A stretch of DNA of 64,000 nt. Source: Candidatus Margulisiibacteriota bacterium (GTDB lineage: Bacteria; Margulisbacteria; WOR-1; JAHJIW01). The position numbers and the translations under genes were made by a program. This document shows, in pieces, positions 24,701 through 34,380 of this stretch. The stretch spans positions 1 to 64,000 of the forward strand of contig JAHJIW010000012.1 of assembly GCA_018823125.1 (NCBI GenBank), written 5' to 3'. How positions within the stretch are numbered: the first letter of the stretch is position 1; every line of letters starts with the position of its first letter. The notes beneath the pieces were generated by a model, which saw only the letters and a list, made by a program, of their open reading frames with translations, searched no databases and was not told the DNA's origin.

Positions 24701-27529
24701 TTATCTGGTCTTTTTTCTATCGCTGGGTTTCATTTTGCCTGCCGATTCCGGTTTTTCGTCTTTAACTTCTTTAATGCGGTGGCCTTTACCCCTTTTTTCT
24801 TTGAGCGGAGTAGTTTCTCTTGGTTTTATTTTAGTTTTTTCGAATATAACTTTTCCGTCAATGCCTTTAGCGAGCACTCCTTCTCCTTCTTTAAATTTAC
24901 CTTCCAGGATCTGATTGGAGAGGGGGTTTTCGATTAACTGCTGGATGGCGCGGCGCAGGGGACGGGCGCCAAATTTTGGATCGTAGCCGGTGGTTACAAT
25001 AATATCTTTGGCCGCGGCATCAATTTCCAGGGACATATTTTTTTCTTCAATCTGTAATTTAACGTCTTTTAGCAAGATATCTACAATTTGGGTTAATTGT
25101 TCTTTGGTCAGCGGATGGAAAACAATAATTTCATCAATCCGGTTTAAAAACTCAGGTCGAAAAACATGTTTGGCCTCGTCTAAAACATGCTCTTTCATTT
25201 TAGTATAGGAGGCTTCTTCGTCTTTAGCGGTAATAAAGCCTACCGGGCCTTCGCCGTGGATCATTTTTTGACCAATATTAGTGGTCATAATGATGACCGT
25301 GTTTTTAAAATCAACCACCCGGCCTTTACTATCAGTTAAGCGCCCGTCATCTAAAATTTGCAGTAGTACATTAAAGATGTCGGGGTGCGCTTTTTCAATT
25401 TCATCAAATAAAATTACCGAATAAGGTTTTCTCCGCACCGCTTCGGTTAAGCGGCCGCCTTCTTCGTAGCCCACGTATCCGGGAGGGGCGCCAATTAAAC
25501 GCGAAACCGTGTGTTTTTCCATAAATTCTGACATATCTAGTCGAATTAATGCTTCCTGGGTGCCAAACAAAAATTCCGCCAGGCGCCGTGCCACTTCGGT
25601 TTTACCTACTCCGGTAGGACCGGCAAAAATAAATGAACCAATTGGTTTTGCGGGAGGCTTTAGGCCCGCGCGTCCTCGTCGGATTGCTTGGGAAATAGCC
25701 GTAATCGCATCGTCTTGCCCGATTACTCTTTTGTGGAGCGTGTCTTCCATGTGAACCAGCTTTTCGGTTTCAGCTTCGGTAAGTTTTACTACCGGAATTC
25801 CGGTCCAGTCTGAAACCACTTCGGCAATATCGTCTTCGGTGACGGCCGCAATCCCGCCGCCTTTTTCCAATTGCCACTGGGATTCCATTTCGTTAAGCTG
25901 TCGGGATATTTCTTTGATTTTGTCTCTGAGCTCGGCGGCTTTTTCGTAATGTTGCGAGCTGAGTGCGGCTTCTTTTTCCTTGCGGGCCTTAACTAATTCT
26001 TTTTGGATGGTCCGGATTTCTTTATTTGGGGAAATTAACCGCAATCTTACTTTTGCCGCGGCTTCATCCATCAGGTCGATAGCTTTATCCGGTAAAAACC
26101 GATCAGAAATATAGCGATCGGAAAGGGTAGCGGCGGCAATGACGGCGGCATCGGGTATTTTTACCCGGTGGTGATCTTCGTATTTGTCTTTTACCCCTTT
26201 AAGAATTTGGATAGTTTCGTCTACGGTGGGTTCAACTACGTGCACCGGTTGAAATCTGCGCTCGAGAGCCGCATCTTTTTCAACATATTTGCGGTATTCA
26301 TCCACGGTTGTGGCGCCGATAACCTGTAATTCGCCGCGGGCCAGAGAAGGCTTTAAAATATTGGCGGCATCAATGGCGCCTTCGGCGCCGCCGGCACCTA
26401 CTAAAGTATGTAATTCATCGATAAATAAAATAATTTGCCTGGATTTTGAAACTATTTCTTCGAGCATCTTCTTTACTCGGGCTTCAAATTCGCCGCGGTA
26501 TTTAGTGCCGGCAACCATGCCCGCTAAATCCAGGGCAATTACTTGTTTGTCTTTAATGCTATCCGGAACTTCTCCTTTAATAATCTTATCGGCTAATCCT
26601 TCCACGATGGCGGTTTTACCAACGCCGGGGTCACCGATCAGCGCCGGATTGTTTTTAGTGCGGCGGGAAAGAATGCGGATTACGCGATCAATTTCTTTTT
26701 GGCGGCCGATGACCGGATCTAATTTATTTTCTTTTGCCAGGGCCGTTAAGTCTCTGCCAAAAGAGGCCAGCGCCGGTTTTTTAGCTTTGGGAGGTGCGGC
26801 CATTCCCGGAAAAGCAAAAAATCCTCCACCGCCGGGTATCCCTTCGATTGGGAATTCATCTTCACTAAATTCTTCGGGGCCAACTTCTTCCGGACCGCGG
26901 GCTTTTTCAATTTCGTTTAATATTTCTCTGACCGCTTTATCAAAACTGACTTTTCTTTTGTGCAGAGCCTGAGAGGCAATTGATTCTCCTTCTCTGATAA
27001 TTCCAAGTAAAAGATGTTCGGGCCCCACGTAGTTAAAACCTAATTCGCGGGCGACGTTATAAGCAATCTCCAGTACTTTTTTTGCCCGGGGAGAAAGCGT
27101 GATTTCTTTTGGGGTTTTTGCGCCGTGGCCGATTAAGGCTTCGACATCCGAAAAAAGATTAACTAAATCTACGCCTAGGGTTTTAAGTACGTTGGCAGCT
27201 AATCCGTCTTGTTTGATTAGACCTAATAAAATATGTTCGGTTCGTAAATGATCGTGCGATAGTCTTTTAGCTTCTTCACTGGCCAGGGTAATGACGCGTG
27301 AAGCATCTTCTGAAAAGTAATCAAAAATTCGATCTGCCGGACGGCGCTTGAAAAGTGAAGCAAAGATATCCGGAAAGTCAAAAAATCCCGGAAAGTTTAA
27401 GTCTTCGGGTGGAATAAACCCTAACTTGGCCGCACACTGCGTACACAGATGTTTTACCACCTTTTTTCCGTTAATTATTTTAGTGATGTGGATCGAAGCC
27501 GGATTTTTATTGCATTCTTGGCAAAGCAT
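24701..27529 (-). CDS. clpC: ClpC ATPase with N-terminal McsA-like zinc domain
   Basis: AAA+ unfoldase feeding ClpP. The 942 residues begin with a treble-clef-like head, Cys3-x2-Cys6 ... Cys29-x2-Cys32, as in McsA/UvrB-type proteins, followed by the double Clp N-domain (about 75-220), AAA module 1 (Walker A GDPGVGKTAIVEG), a middle region with a UVR-like helix (YEKAAELRDKIKEI) and AAA module 2 (GPTGVGKTEVARR; LFDEIEKAHPD). GGGAGG precedes ATG 27529; a longer frame to 27583 would overlap the promoter. In Firmicutes McsA is a separate protein activating the arginine kinase McsB; here the zinc domain is fused to ClpC. The C-terminal tail is Lys-rich. Confidence 0.93.
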   Translation of the reverse strand: MLCQECNKNPASIHITKIINGKKVVKHLCTQCAAKLGFIPPEDLNFPGFFDFPDIFASLFKRRPADRIFDYFSEDASRVITLASEEAKRLSHDHLRTEHILLGLIKQDGLAANVLKTLGVDLVNLFSDVEALIGHGAKTPKEITLSPRAKKVLEIAYNVARELGFNYVGPEHLLLGIIREGESIASQALHKRKVSFDKAVREILNEIEKARGPEEVGPEEFSEDEFPIEGIPGGGGFFAFPGMAAPPKAKKPALASFGRDLTALAKENKLDPVIGRQKEIDRVIRILSRRTKNNPALIGDPGVGKTAIVEGLADKIIKGEVPDSIKDKQVIALDLAGMVAGTKYRGEFEARVKKMLEEIVSKSRQIILFIDELHTLVGAGGAEGAIDAANILKPSLARGELQVIGATTVDEYRKYVEKDAALERRFQPVHVVEPTVDETIQILKGVKDKYEDHHRVKIPDAAVIAAATLSDRYISDRFLPDKAIDLMDEAAAKVRLRLISPNKEIRTIQKELVKARKEKEAALSSQHYEKAAELRDKIKEISRQLNEMESQWQLEKGGGIAAVTEDDIAEVVSDWTGIPVVKLTEAETEKLVHMEDTLHKRVIGQDDAITAISQAIRRGRAGLKPPAKPIGSFIFAGPTGVGKTEVARRLAEFLFGTQEALIRLDMSEFMEKHTVSRLIGAPPGYVGYEEGGRLTEAVRRKPYSVILFDEIEKAHPDIFNVLLQILDDGRLTDSKGRVVDFKNTVIIMTTNIGQKMIHGEGPVGFITAKDEEASYTKMKEHVLDEAKHVFRPEFLNRIDEIIVFHPLTKEQLTQIVDILLKDVKLQIEEKNMSLEIDAAAKDIIVTTGYDPKFGARPLRRAIQQLIENPLSNQILEGKFKEGEGVLAKGIDGKVIFEKTKIKPRETTPLKEKRGKGHRIKEVKDEKPESAGKMKPSDRKKTR

Positions 27530-27554
27530 AATTTCCCTCCCAGATAACCTATAT

Positions 27555-27583
27555 AGTATAAAAGCTGTAGCCGGATTTATCAA
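27555..27583 (-). promoter_or_regulatory. Promoter of clpC
   Basis: On the minus strand TTGATA (27583-27578) and TATACT (27560-27555) have 17-base spacing and lie 25 bases before the clpC ATG. It is divergent from sigma-28-like site C, 30 bases away. Confidence 0.7.
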
Positions 27584-27612
27584 GGCAGGGTCTGAAATTT
27601 AGCCCCTAAAAT

Positions 27613-27642
27613 GTGAAATTTTACTCTTAAAATGCCGAAATA
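27613..27642 (+). promoter_or_regulatory. Sigma-28-like promoter, site C
   Basis: GTGAAATTTT (27613-27622), 14 bases, GAAATA (27637-27642). In FliA notation GAAATTTT-N11-GCCGAAAT, the best match here to the GCC part of the sigma-28 -10. The start codon at 27661 follows with AGGTGA between. Confidence 0.7.
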
Positions 27643-27660
27643 TATTAGGTGAATTATAAA

Positions 27661-30600
27661 ATGGCAAAAGTAAGGCAAAGGGTTCAATTTACGCAAAGAA
27701 GTAATCTAGCCCCCGGAGTACAGAGGGAGCTACAGGGGTTTTTGCATGGCGCGTCTCATGGTGTGCAAGCGCTGCAGCCTGTAAATAGACGAACATATTT
27801 AGCGCAAAGATTGGCTGGCGCACCTCCTGCTCAACAAGATATTTTACGTCGGATTTTATACGCTGACGATACTAATCATTTTAATGGATTAGTCAGGGCG
27901 GTTAGGGATCTGGAAATGTCATGTACCAAAAAAGCATTGCGCCGAAGAGAAGCGATTGTGATTTCTAACGAGGTTTTCGGGGAATTGTATGAACTGGTTG
28001 GCCGGCAGGGAATAAAGGCCAAACAATATGTAGAGGCAGTTGAATTTGGGGTAAAGATTTTTACGGTTAGAGCTACCCGCAACTTTGAAAGTGCTTTCGC
28101 GATTCTTTCAATTATATTAAAAGAATACGAAAGACTTGGTGGGGAAACCCAAAGCCGCATTAATCGTCACCTTCTTCCCTTAGTGACCAGAGATTTAGCG
28201 AGGGTTATTCCGCGCCTGGATATATACGAATTGCAGCTGCGCTTTGCTTATCTGCAGCAGGTATATCCGCATCGATATTTAAGAGAAAAAATTGATATGG
28301 CGGAAAGGCTTTTTGAGTTGTATGCCGAACCGCATGGTAAAAGGTTAGCAGCGGTAGCGTACCTGGACAATGCCTGGAAAGCACAAAGATTTATGGGTAA
28401 AGAAGGTCTGGACGCGGCAAGAGTTAGAAAAATGGCAGAGTATATACTTGATAATCATGCCGGGGCTTTGCAGCGGGCATTCATGACCGATACAGAGGAA
28501 TTAGCGGCTTTAGAAGCAGGGCAGGCGATGGTTGGGCTGGAGGGTGGATTTGAAACCTTTGTGGTATTTTTAGGCGCGTTTGGATTTGTCGATTTGCAAA
28601 AAAGAGCTTTGCTGATCCGTATGCCGCTGTTGGATGAGCCGGTTTTAGTTTATGCCCGATTATGTGAACTGGAAACGGTTCCGCTCCGGCAGACTGAAAG
28701 CGCTTATCGTGAAGCGTGTCGTCTATACAGCAAGGGAGGCATAACGTTAGACACTGAAAAAGAGATATCAGAGACGATAGCTGATCAAATAGGTGCGCAG
28801 ATAACCAAAATTTCCCGCCGATATTTCGAATCATTATTTCAGCAAAGAGGATTAAGATCGGTTGGCGCGCTTAACCAGCATGCGCCCCAATTAGAATATG
28901 CAGTTCAGTATAAACCGGCGCAGGAGTTTCCGCGTATTATGGAATTGATCAGCCGGATGAAGAAAAAAATCCTTACTTATGCGCACCGCAGTATTGCGGA
29001 CGGCAATCAATTTGCATGTATTACTAATGTGGTGACCCTGTCTGCTTCTCCCGCAGTTGATGCCAGGGTAGTTTTTATCAATATTCCTCACTCGGAAGCG
29101 GTGGAAGTTTATGTTTGCTTAGAAGTTGACGGCATTCAGGATGCGCACGTAATAAAATTTAAGTTTAGGAAAACGACTAAGGGCTTGGGCAGTTATCCTG
29201 AGTTTGCGGATGAAACCATTATTGAAGGGATAAATTTTAAACATCGCAGTAGCATCCCCCTTTGGGTTGAAGTTTATGCCCTGCGCGCATTGGAATATAC
29301 TTTACTTGCTAAATTGTCTGATAACTTGGATGTTTACTGTACTGAATTAGCAGAAACGGATCGCCAAATTATTGGTCAAATTGCCACCGCTGATTTTATT
29401 GAACAAAACCGTTCCGCATTAGAAAGTATGCAGGCTGGTTTTGAACAAGGACCATTACCCCGGGCATTTGAGGATGTGGGGGCCCAAGTGGATTTAAGCA
29501 GCCGGCTAAGAACGGCCAGAGATATTGTTAGAAATACCATCCCGGAAGTAGTTAGTGGAAATGCTCCGGTAGATGAATTAGATATTTTATATGAACTGGG
29601 AGATTCGGTGGATATTATTGAAACCGGCGAACTCAGAAGAATTATGGCTACACTTTCTCCTTCGGATGCCGCATTATTTCCAAGGCCCAATGGATCCAAT
29701 CGGCTGCCGATGGGAGTAATTTATCGTCCACGAAAAGGAAATGATGTATTTGGAGTTTTTGACACCTTTGATCGGGTAAGTATTTTAGGGGCATCCAGGA
29801 ACGGACATATTTTTGACCGCTTGTTGACCGAGCTGGCTCTACAATCGGTAGTAAAAGTTGCCATGCCGGGTGTTTCGCGAAGAGCTCGCAGCTATTCTCG
29901 TTCAAGAACCGATGGTTTTGCTGGACACGGATTTGAAGCCAATGTTACTGAGGTTCTTCAACCAGGATTAAGATATTTAGATGAAATTTATGCGACCCGG
30001 TTTTATGAAGAAGTTAGAGAGGATGGGCTTTGGGGTCGACCTTGGTTTATGCAAGATGTGGAAGGTTATTTTATGCCCGTTATTGATCCGATTGCTAGTT
30101 TAGCGGAAAGAGAAATTGACGCGGCTAAAGAAAGGGCTTTAATTCAGTACGGCCGTTCCGGAATTTTTGTGGCGGTGGGGAGAGGGCGGGGTAGTCTTCG
30201 ACGTTTGCGTCTTAGAGGAAGAAAAACCCGCCACGGAAGAGAATGGAATCCGGAAAGTCCTACCAGCCGACAATTAGAGCAACAAAATTTAATGGGCGAT
30301 AATCAAGCGTTGCCTACTCACTGGGGATTGTTTGTAATTACTTCTCTTTCGGACGGGAGAGCAATTGCCGCAAAAGTTACTTCAAGACCTACCGAAAACG
30401 AAGTATGGGGTTTAATTGATGAAGAAACTGCACGCTTAGACAATGGCGAATTTAGAAATGAAGAGTGGTTGTTGGCGCAAGTACCGGATGACGGCCGCCG
30501 AGACGCCCTGCGCGATGATTTTAGAAGCGGAAAAGTTAGCATCAGCGCTCAAACCATGGATGTAAATGAAATTAATCATACTTATGTTCTTCCCCGATTA

Positions 30601-30663
30601 GTTCCTATTTCTGAATTACTGGAAAGAGAAGATTTAGGAATTCAATTAAGAAAAGAACCGTAA
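27661..30663 (+). CDS. Giant unknown protein of the sigma-28-like regulon
   Basis: Not recognised. The 1000-residue protein has no signal peptide or membrane span. Residues 1-450 are helical and repeat-like, with alternating amphipathic helices; about 470-560 is a beta-rich block (LSASPAVDARVVFINIPHSEAVEVYVCLEVDG read in pieces); 560-1000 is mixed, with an Arg-rich patch near 835-870 (GRGRGSLRRLRLRGRKTRHGR in part) that may bind nucleic acid. A GTG at 27649 is in frame; AGGTGA at 27647-27652 favours ATG 27661. It stands alone between clpC and lemA. I see no clear match to the tandem pair. Confidence 0.72.
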   Translation: MAKVRQRVQFTQRSNLAPGVQRELQGFLHGASHGVQALQPVNRRTYLAQRLAGAPPAQQDILRRILYADDTNHFNGLVRAVRDLEMSCTKKALRRREAIVISNEVFGELYELVGRQGIKAKQYVEAVEFGVKIFTVRATRNFESAFAILSIILKEYERLGGETQSRINRHLLPLVTRDLARVIPRLDIYELQLRFAYLQQVYPHRYLREKIDMAERLFELYAEPHGKRLAAVAYLDNAWKAQRFMGKEGLDAARVRKMAEYILDNHAGALQRAFMTDTEELAALEAGQAMVGLEGGFETFVVFLGAFGFVDLQKRALLIRMPLLDEPVLVYARLCELETVPLRQTESAYREACRLYSKGGITLDTEKEISETIADQIGAQITKISRRYFESLFQQRGLRSVGALNQHAPQLEYAVQYKPAQEFPRIMELISRMKKKILTYAHRSIADGNQFACITNVVTLSASPAVDARVVFINIPHSEAVEVYVCLEVDGIQDAHVIKFKFRKTTKGLGSYPEFADETIIEGINFKHRSSIPLWVEVYALRALEYTLLAKLSDNLDVYCTELAETDRQIIGQIATADFIEQNRSALESMQAGFEQGPLPRAFEDVGAQVDLSSRLRTARDIVRNTIPEVVSGNAPVDELDILYELGDSVDIIETGELRRIMATLSPSDAALFPRPNGSNRLPMGVIYRPRKGNDVFGVFDTFDRVSILGASRNGHIFDRLLTELALQSVVKVAMPGVSRRARSYSRSRTDGFAGHGFEANVTEVLQPGLRYLDEIYATRFYEEVREDGLWGRPWFMQDVEGYFMPVIDPIASLAEREIDAAKERALIQYGRSGIFVAVGRGRGSLRRLRLRGRKTRHGREWNPESPTSRQLEQQNLMGDNQALPTHWGLFVITSLSDGRAIAAKVTSRPTENEVWGLIDEETARLDNGEFRNEEWLLAQVPDDGRRDALRDDFRSGKVSISAQTMDVNEINHTYVLPRLVPISELLEREDLGIQLRKEP

Positions 30664-30681
30664 AACCATTACCTAATTCCA

Positions 30682-30710
30682 TTGAGCTACTCATATTCTC
30701 CTGTTATAAT
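30682..30710 (+). promoter_or_regulatory. Promoter of lemA-htpX
   Basis: TTGAGC (30682-30687), 17 bases, TATAAT (30705-30710). A 30-base leader with a TAGGAG ribosome site precedes the lemA ATG at 30750. Confidence 0.72.
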
Positions 30711-30749
30711 ACCCACTCGTCTGCATAAATAAACTAGGAGAGTGATTTT

Positions 30750-31304
30750 ATGATAGCTTTATGGATTATTTTAGCGATTATCGTACTGGTGATATTATTT
30801 GTAATTGCGGTGTATAACGGATTGATCAAGCTTAGAACCCGCTGCGAAGAAGCCTGGTCGGATATCGATATCCAACTCAAAAGAAGATATAACTTAATCC
30901 CCAATTTAATGGAAACGGTAAAAGGTTATGCCGCTCACGAAAAAGGTGTTTTCCAAAGCGTAACCGAAGCGCGTACCAAAGCGATGGGAGCCAGCGGGGT
31001 GGCGGATAAAGCCAAAGCCGAAAATATGCTTTCCCAAACTTTAAAGTCTTTATTTGCGGTAGCCGAAGCTTATCCAGATTTAAAAGCTAACCAAAACTTT
31101 TTAGAACTACAAAGAGAACTGCGCGACACCGAAGACAAAATTACTTATTCACGCCGATTCTATAACACCAATGTCAGAGATCTAAATATTAAGGTTCAAA
31201 CTTTCCCATCTAACATGATTGCTAATATGTTTGGGTTTACCAAGAAAGATATGTTTGAATTAACTGAAGAAGCCGCCCGGGAAGTTCCTAAAGTTAAGTT
31301 TTAA
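30750..31304 (+). CDS. lemA: LemA family protein
   Basis: The 184-residue protein has one N-terminal membrane helix (about 3-24) and the LemA helical bundle with LIKLRTRCEEAWSDIDIQLKRRYNLIPNLMETVKGYA. It is anchored in the cytoplasmic membrane; its biochemical role is unclear, but it is commonly paired with the HtpX protease, as here (three bases between). The pair is usually linked to membrane protein quality control. Confidence 0.92.
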   Translation: MIALWIILAIIVLVILFVIAVYNGLIKLRTRCEEAWSDIDIQLKRRYNLIPNLMETVKGYAAHEKGVFQSVTEARTKAMGASGVADKAKAENMLSQTLKSLFAVAEAYPDLKANQNFLELQRELRDTEDKITYSRRFYNTNVRDLNIKVQTFPSNMIANMFGFTKKDMFELTEEAAREVPKVKF

Positions 31305-31307
31305 CCA

Positions 31308-32243
31308 ATGCCCAAGGCCTATAGCAAAATAAATATCTACGACCAAATCGCTTCTAATAAGCGCAAAACCTGGATTTTCTTAATTCTATTTGTCCTCTTT
31401 ATTGTTTTAGTCGGTTATGTGTTTGGTATGGCCATGAGTGATGATGCGCTGGGGCCAATGGGAGTGTTTGGTGTCATCGCCATTTTCTTTGGGATTATGG
31501 GCTACTTTTTTAGCGGCAATATGGTGATGGCGGTTTCGCGGGCCAAACAAATTAAAAAAGAAGATAATCCTGAGTTGTTTCGCGTAGTCGAAAACATGTC
31601 GATTGCCGCCGGCATTCCTCAACCTAAAGTTTATATTATTGATGATTCGGCTCCTAATGCTTTTGCGGCGGGGCGCGATCCTAAACACGCCATGGTGGCG
31701 GTTACCACAGGTCTTTTGGATAAACTGGAACGTACTGAACTTGAGGGTGTCATTGCCCACGAAATTTCACATATCCGAAACTATGATGTTAAGTTAATGT
31801 CACTGGTGGCAATTTTAGCCGGCACGGTTGCGCTGTTATCGGATATATTTCTGCGTTGGACTTTTTGGGGTGGGGGAAGACGTCGCTCAAAAAGTGATGG
31901 CGGTGGCCAACTACAATTAATCATGTTTGTGGTAGCTATTGCGCTGGCACTTTTGGCTCCGTTGATTGCAGTGATAATCAAAATGGAAATTTCCCGCAAA
32001 AGAGAATATTTAGCCGATGCATCGGGAGCCATGTTAACCCGCTATCCGGAAGGATTGGCCCGCGCCTTAGAAAAAATTTCACTGGATAAAGAACCTTTAG
32101 AAGCAGCTAATAAGGCCACGGCGCATATGTACATCATTAATCCGCTTAAAGAATTCAAGGGATCTCCCCGTGGTTGGTTTTCGGGAATGTTTCAGACTCA
32201 TCCTCCGGTTGAAGAACGCATTGCAGCACTTAGGGCGATGTAA
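31308..32243 (+). CDS. htpX: HtpX-type membrane zinc metalloprotease
   Basis: M48 family protease that cuts misfolded membrane proteins. The 311 residues show two N-terminal helices (about 20-75), the HEISH zinc motif near 148 (VIAHEISHIRNYDVKL), two more helices (about 165-225) with a Gly/Ser/Arg-rich linker, and the third-ligand segment KREYLADASGA near 232. Cotranscribed with lemA. It meets the convergent minus-strand unit with only two bases between. Confidence 0.94.
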   Translation: MPKAYSKINIYDQIASNKRKTWIFLILFVLFIVLVGYVFGMAMSDDALGPMGVFGVIAIFFGIMGYFFSGNMVMAVSRAKQIKKEDNPELFRVVENMSIAAGIPQPKVYIIDDSAPNAFAAGRDPKHAMVAVTTGLLDKLERTELEGVIAHEISHIRNYDVKLMSLVAILAGTVALLSDIFLRWTFWGGGRRRSKSDGGGQLQLIMFVVAIALALLAPLIAVIIKMEISRKREYLADASGAMLTRYPEGLARALEKISLDKEPLEAANKATAHMYIINPLKEFKGSPRGWFSGMFQTHPPVEERIAALRAM

Positions 32244-32245
32244 GG

Positions 32246-32944
32246 TTAATTTCTGAGAAAATAAACCAAATAATAAAGATTAGCATCTGTAACTGACATG
32301 AGTGATAGTATTGGTAGATTGATATTAATTACTCCAGCATGTTTTTCTGCACTTTGTAAAGCGGCAGTTTGACCCGCACGATCAAAAGTTACCAGATCAT
32401 GGGGAAAAGGCGCAAAAACCCTCAGATAAGAATCCGGGGTCTCGGCTAAATATAATCCACAAGGTAAAATATCAACTTCTTGGTTACATTCGATCAGCGA
32501 AAAGGTAGCAACTCTGGTGTCGGGGCCTAAGCTTTTTTTAGATAACTGAGCTACTACATTATTTTGCCCTAAGCTGGCAAAGAAATCTTCATTTGGAACC
32601 CTTGCTAAAGTTATTGAGGCATCCCATAAAAAGTCTGGCGGTTGACCTTCCGCATTAAACCTTGCTTGCGGAAATTTTCCGGCCTTGACGTCAAAGGATT
32701 GGACAGGGTGGCCAGCAGGAGGGGACGAAATTTTTCGGTAAAATCCGATTGCGCCTTCTTGGATTGAGGTAGCCAAAAATTCAAAATCATTCTGGAGAAA
32801 TTGCGGGCTTCTTTGCGTCGGATGAGACGGTACCAAAATTCTGGTATTTTCCCATGGCTTAGCTACCAGAATATGTGATTTACTTCTTGAGCTGCCTTTC
32901 CCAATTAAATGTACATATAATAGCGTGCGTCCGACTGTGGGCAT
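32246..32944 (-). CDS. Unknown protein downstream of the aminotransferase
   Basis: The 232-residue product is not recognised. It has no membrane span or signal sequence; the N-terminus contains a short beta region (RTLLYVHLIGKG, SKSHILVAKPW) and the C-terminal 100 residues are hydrophobic and Leu-rich (VININLPILSLMSV, NLYYLVYFLRN). It begins 14 bases after the aminotransferase stop and so should share its sigma-28-like promoter (site D). It is a further lineage-specific protein of this regulon. Confidence 0.65.
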   Translation of the reverse strand: MPTVGRTLLYVHLIGKGSSRSKSHILVAKPWENTRILVPSHPTQRSPQFLQNDFEFLATSIQEGAIGFYRKISSPPAGHPVQSFDVKAGKFPQARFNAEGQPPDFLWDASITLARVPNEDFFASLGQNNVVAQLSKKSLGPDTRVATFSLIECNQEVDILPCGLYLAETPDSYLRVFAPFPHDLVTFDRAGQTAALQSAEKHAGVININLPILSLMSVTDANLYYLVYFLRN

Positions 32945-32958
32945 CGTTTATCTCCTTT

Positions 32959-34308
32959 TTATATCGCTACCGGAAACACCCATCCGTGTCTATCTTCAGC
33001 TTGCTGGGTTTGAATGGCGGTTAAAGCTTCATAAAGTATTCGTACTGTTGGATCAACCTCGCCATTATTGAAAATTTTCTTTATATCGCCATGAGTAATT
33101 GAACCGATGGGGCTGATTACGGCTGCGGTACCGGTGCAAAAAGCCGCGGTTGCATTTTGCATTACAAAATCAATTGGGACCCTCTCATGTTCTATTACTT
33201 CATATCCTAAATCTCTGGCAATTTGGATTACGCTGGCTCGGGTAATTCCCGGTAATATTGTGCCGGTAAGTTTGGGAGTATGGATTGTATTGCCGCAAAT
33301 ACAGAAAAAGTTTGCCGCACCTACTTCTTCTACGTATTTATGTTCTTGGGCATCCAGGTAAATTACTTCAGCAAATCCAGCTGCTTTGGCTTCTTTTGCA
33401 GGCATCATACCGGGGGCGTAATTTCCACCGGCCTTTACACTACCTGATCCTCCGGGGGCGGCACGGTGATTTTTTTCACTTACAATTAAATCGATAGCAG
33501 TTAATCCACCTTTAAAATATGGTCCTACCGGTGTAACAAAAACCATAAAAGTATTTTCAGGTGCGGGCGCTACGCCAACGATTGGTCCGGATCCAATTAA
33601 TAACGGACGGATATATAAAGCACCTTTACCATGCGGTGGTATCCAACGTCGGTTGGCTCTTACCACTCGGGTTACCGCGTTTAAAAAATAATCAACCGGA
33701 ACCGAAGTAAGGCCTAACCTTTTTGCGCCATCAATCGCTCTCTTTGCGTTTTCTTTTGGTCGAAACAGAACTACATTTCCTTCGGGAGTATTTAGTGCTT
33801 TCATGCCTTCGAATAGTTGTTGTCCATAGTTTAGTGCTCCGGCGGCAGGACTAATTTCAATGTGATCAAAAGGAACAAGGGCTGAAGCAGGCCAGACGTC
33901 GCCGTTTGGAATAGTTACCTTAAACATCGCATCCGTAGGAGTAATTGAAAAAGACAAACCATCAAAGTTTATAGCTCCTTTTTGAACCAACTGTAATCGT
34001 CCTCTTACTTGAGGAACTTGTTCTAAAACTTCTTGAGCTCTTCTAAGTACCGGGCCATCAACAAAGGTTTGATTTACTGCATTGGGGTGGAGGGAGGGTT
34101 CAAGTGAAATGTGTCTAAAATCATCTAGTCTGCCTTGGGCTATGAAATGATTTGTTCCATCGGTAACGTGGTATTGTATTCCTAACCCTTCACGTTTCAT
34201 TTCTCTTACTGCCGGACTTTTTGACCCTGCCTTATAACCCATTCTGGTACGACATCCAATACGAGTGGTTCCTCTTACTTCAACTCTTTTAACTACTAAT
34301 TTACCCAT
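32959..34308 (-). CDS. Branched-chain aminotransferase, plant-like, with N-terminal extension
   Basis: Residues about 115-449 are a complete fold-type IV PLP enzyme that transaminates Leu, Ile and Val with 2-oxoglutarate: SITPTDAMFKV, IEISPAAGALNYGQQLFEGMKAL, LYIRPLLIGSG, the catalytic Lys292 in GSGSVKAGGNYAPG, EVGAANFF and SGTILPGIT-type loops. The sequence resembles eukaryotic/plant BCATs more than E. coli IlvE. Residues 1-112 form an Arg/Lys-rich extension I cannot place. The gene lies under sigma-28-like site D, not a housekeeping promoter, and is followed by an unknown protein. ilvC is elsewhere in the window, so branched-chain synthesis exists independently. Confidence 0.88.
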   Translation of the reverse strand: MGKLVVKRVEVRGTTRIGCRTRMGYKAGSKSPAVREMKREGLGIQYHVTDGTNHFIAQGRLDDFRHISLEPSLHPNAVNQTFVDGPVLRRAQEVLEQVPQVRGRLQLVQKGAINFDGLSFSITPTDAMFKVTIPNGDVWPASALVPFDHIEISPAAGALNYGQQLFEGMKALNTPEGNVVLFRPKENAKRAIDGAKRLGLTSVPVDYFLNAVTRVVRANRRWIPPHGKGALYIRPLLIGSGPIVGVAPAPENTFMVFVTPVGPYFKGGLTAIDLIVSEKNHRAAPGGSGSVKAGGNYAPGMMPAKEAKAAGFAEVIYLDAQEHKYVEEVGAANFFCICGNTIHTPKLTGTILPGITRASVIQIARDLGYEVIEHERVPIDFVMQNATAAFCTGTAAVISPIGSITHGDIKKIFNNGEVDPTVRILYEALTAIQTQQAEDRHGWVFPVAI

Positions 34309-34380
34309 TTTAATTCCCCTTTCATTTGTGTGGCCCTTGAGATTTGCGAGGCTCTAATGTAGAAATATGTTTGACAGTTT

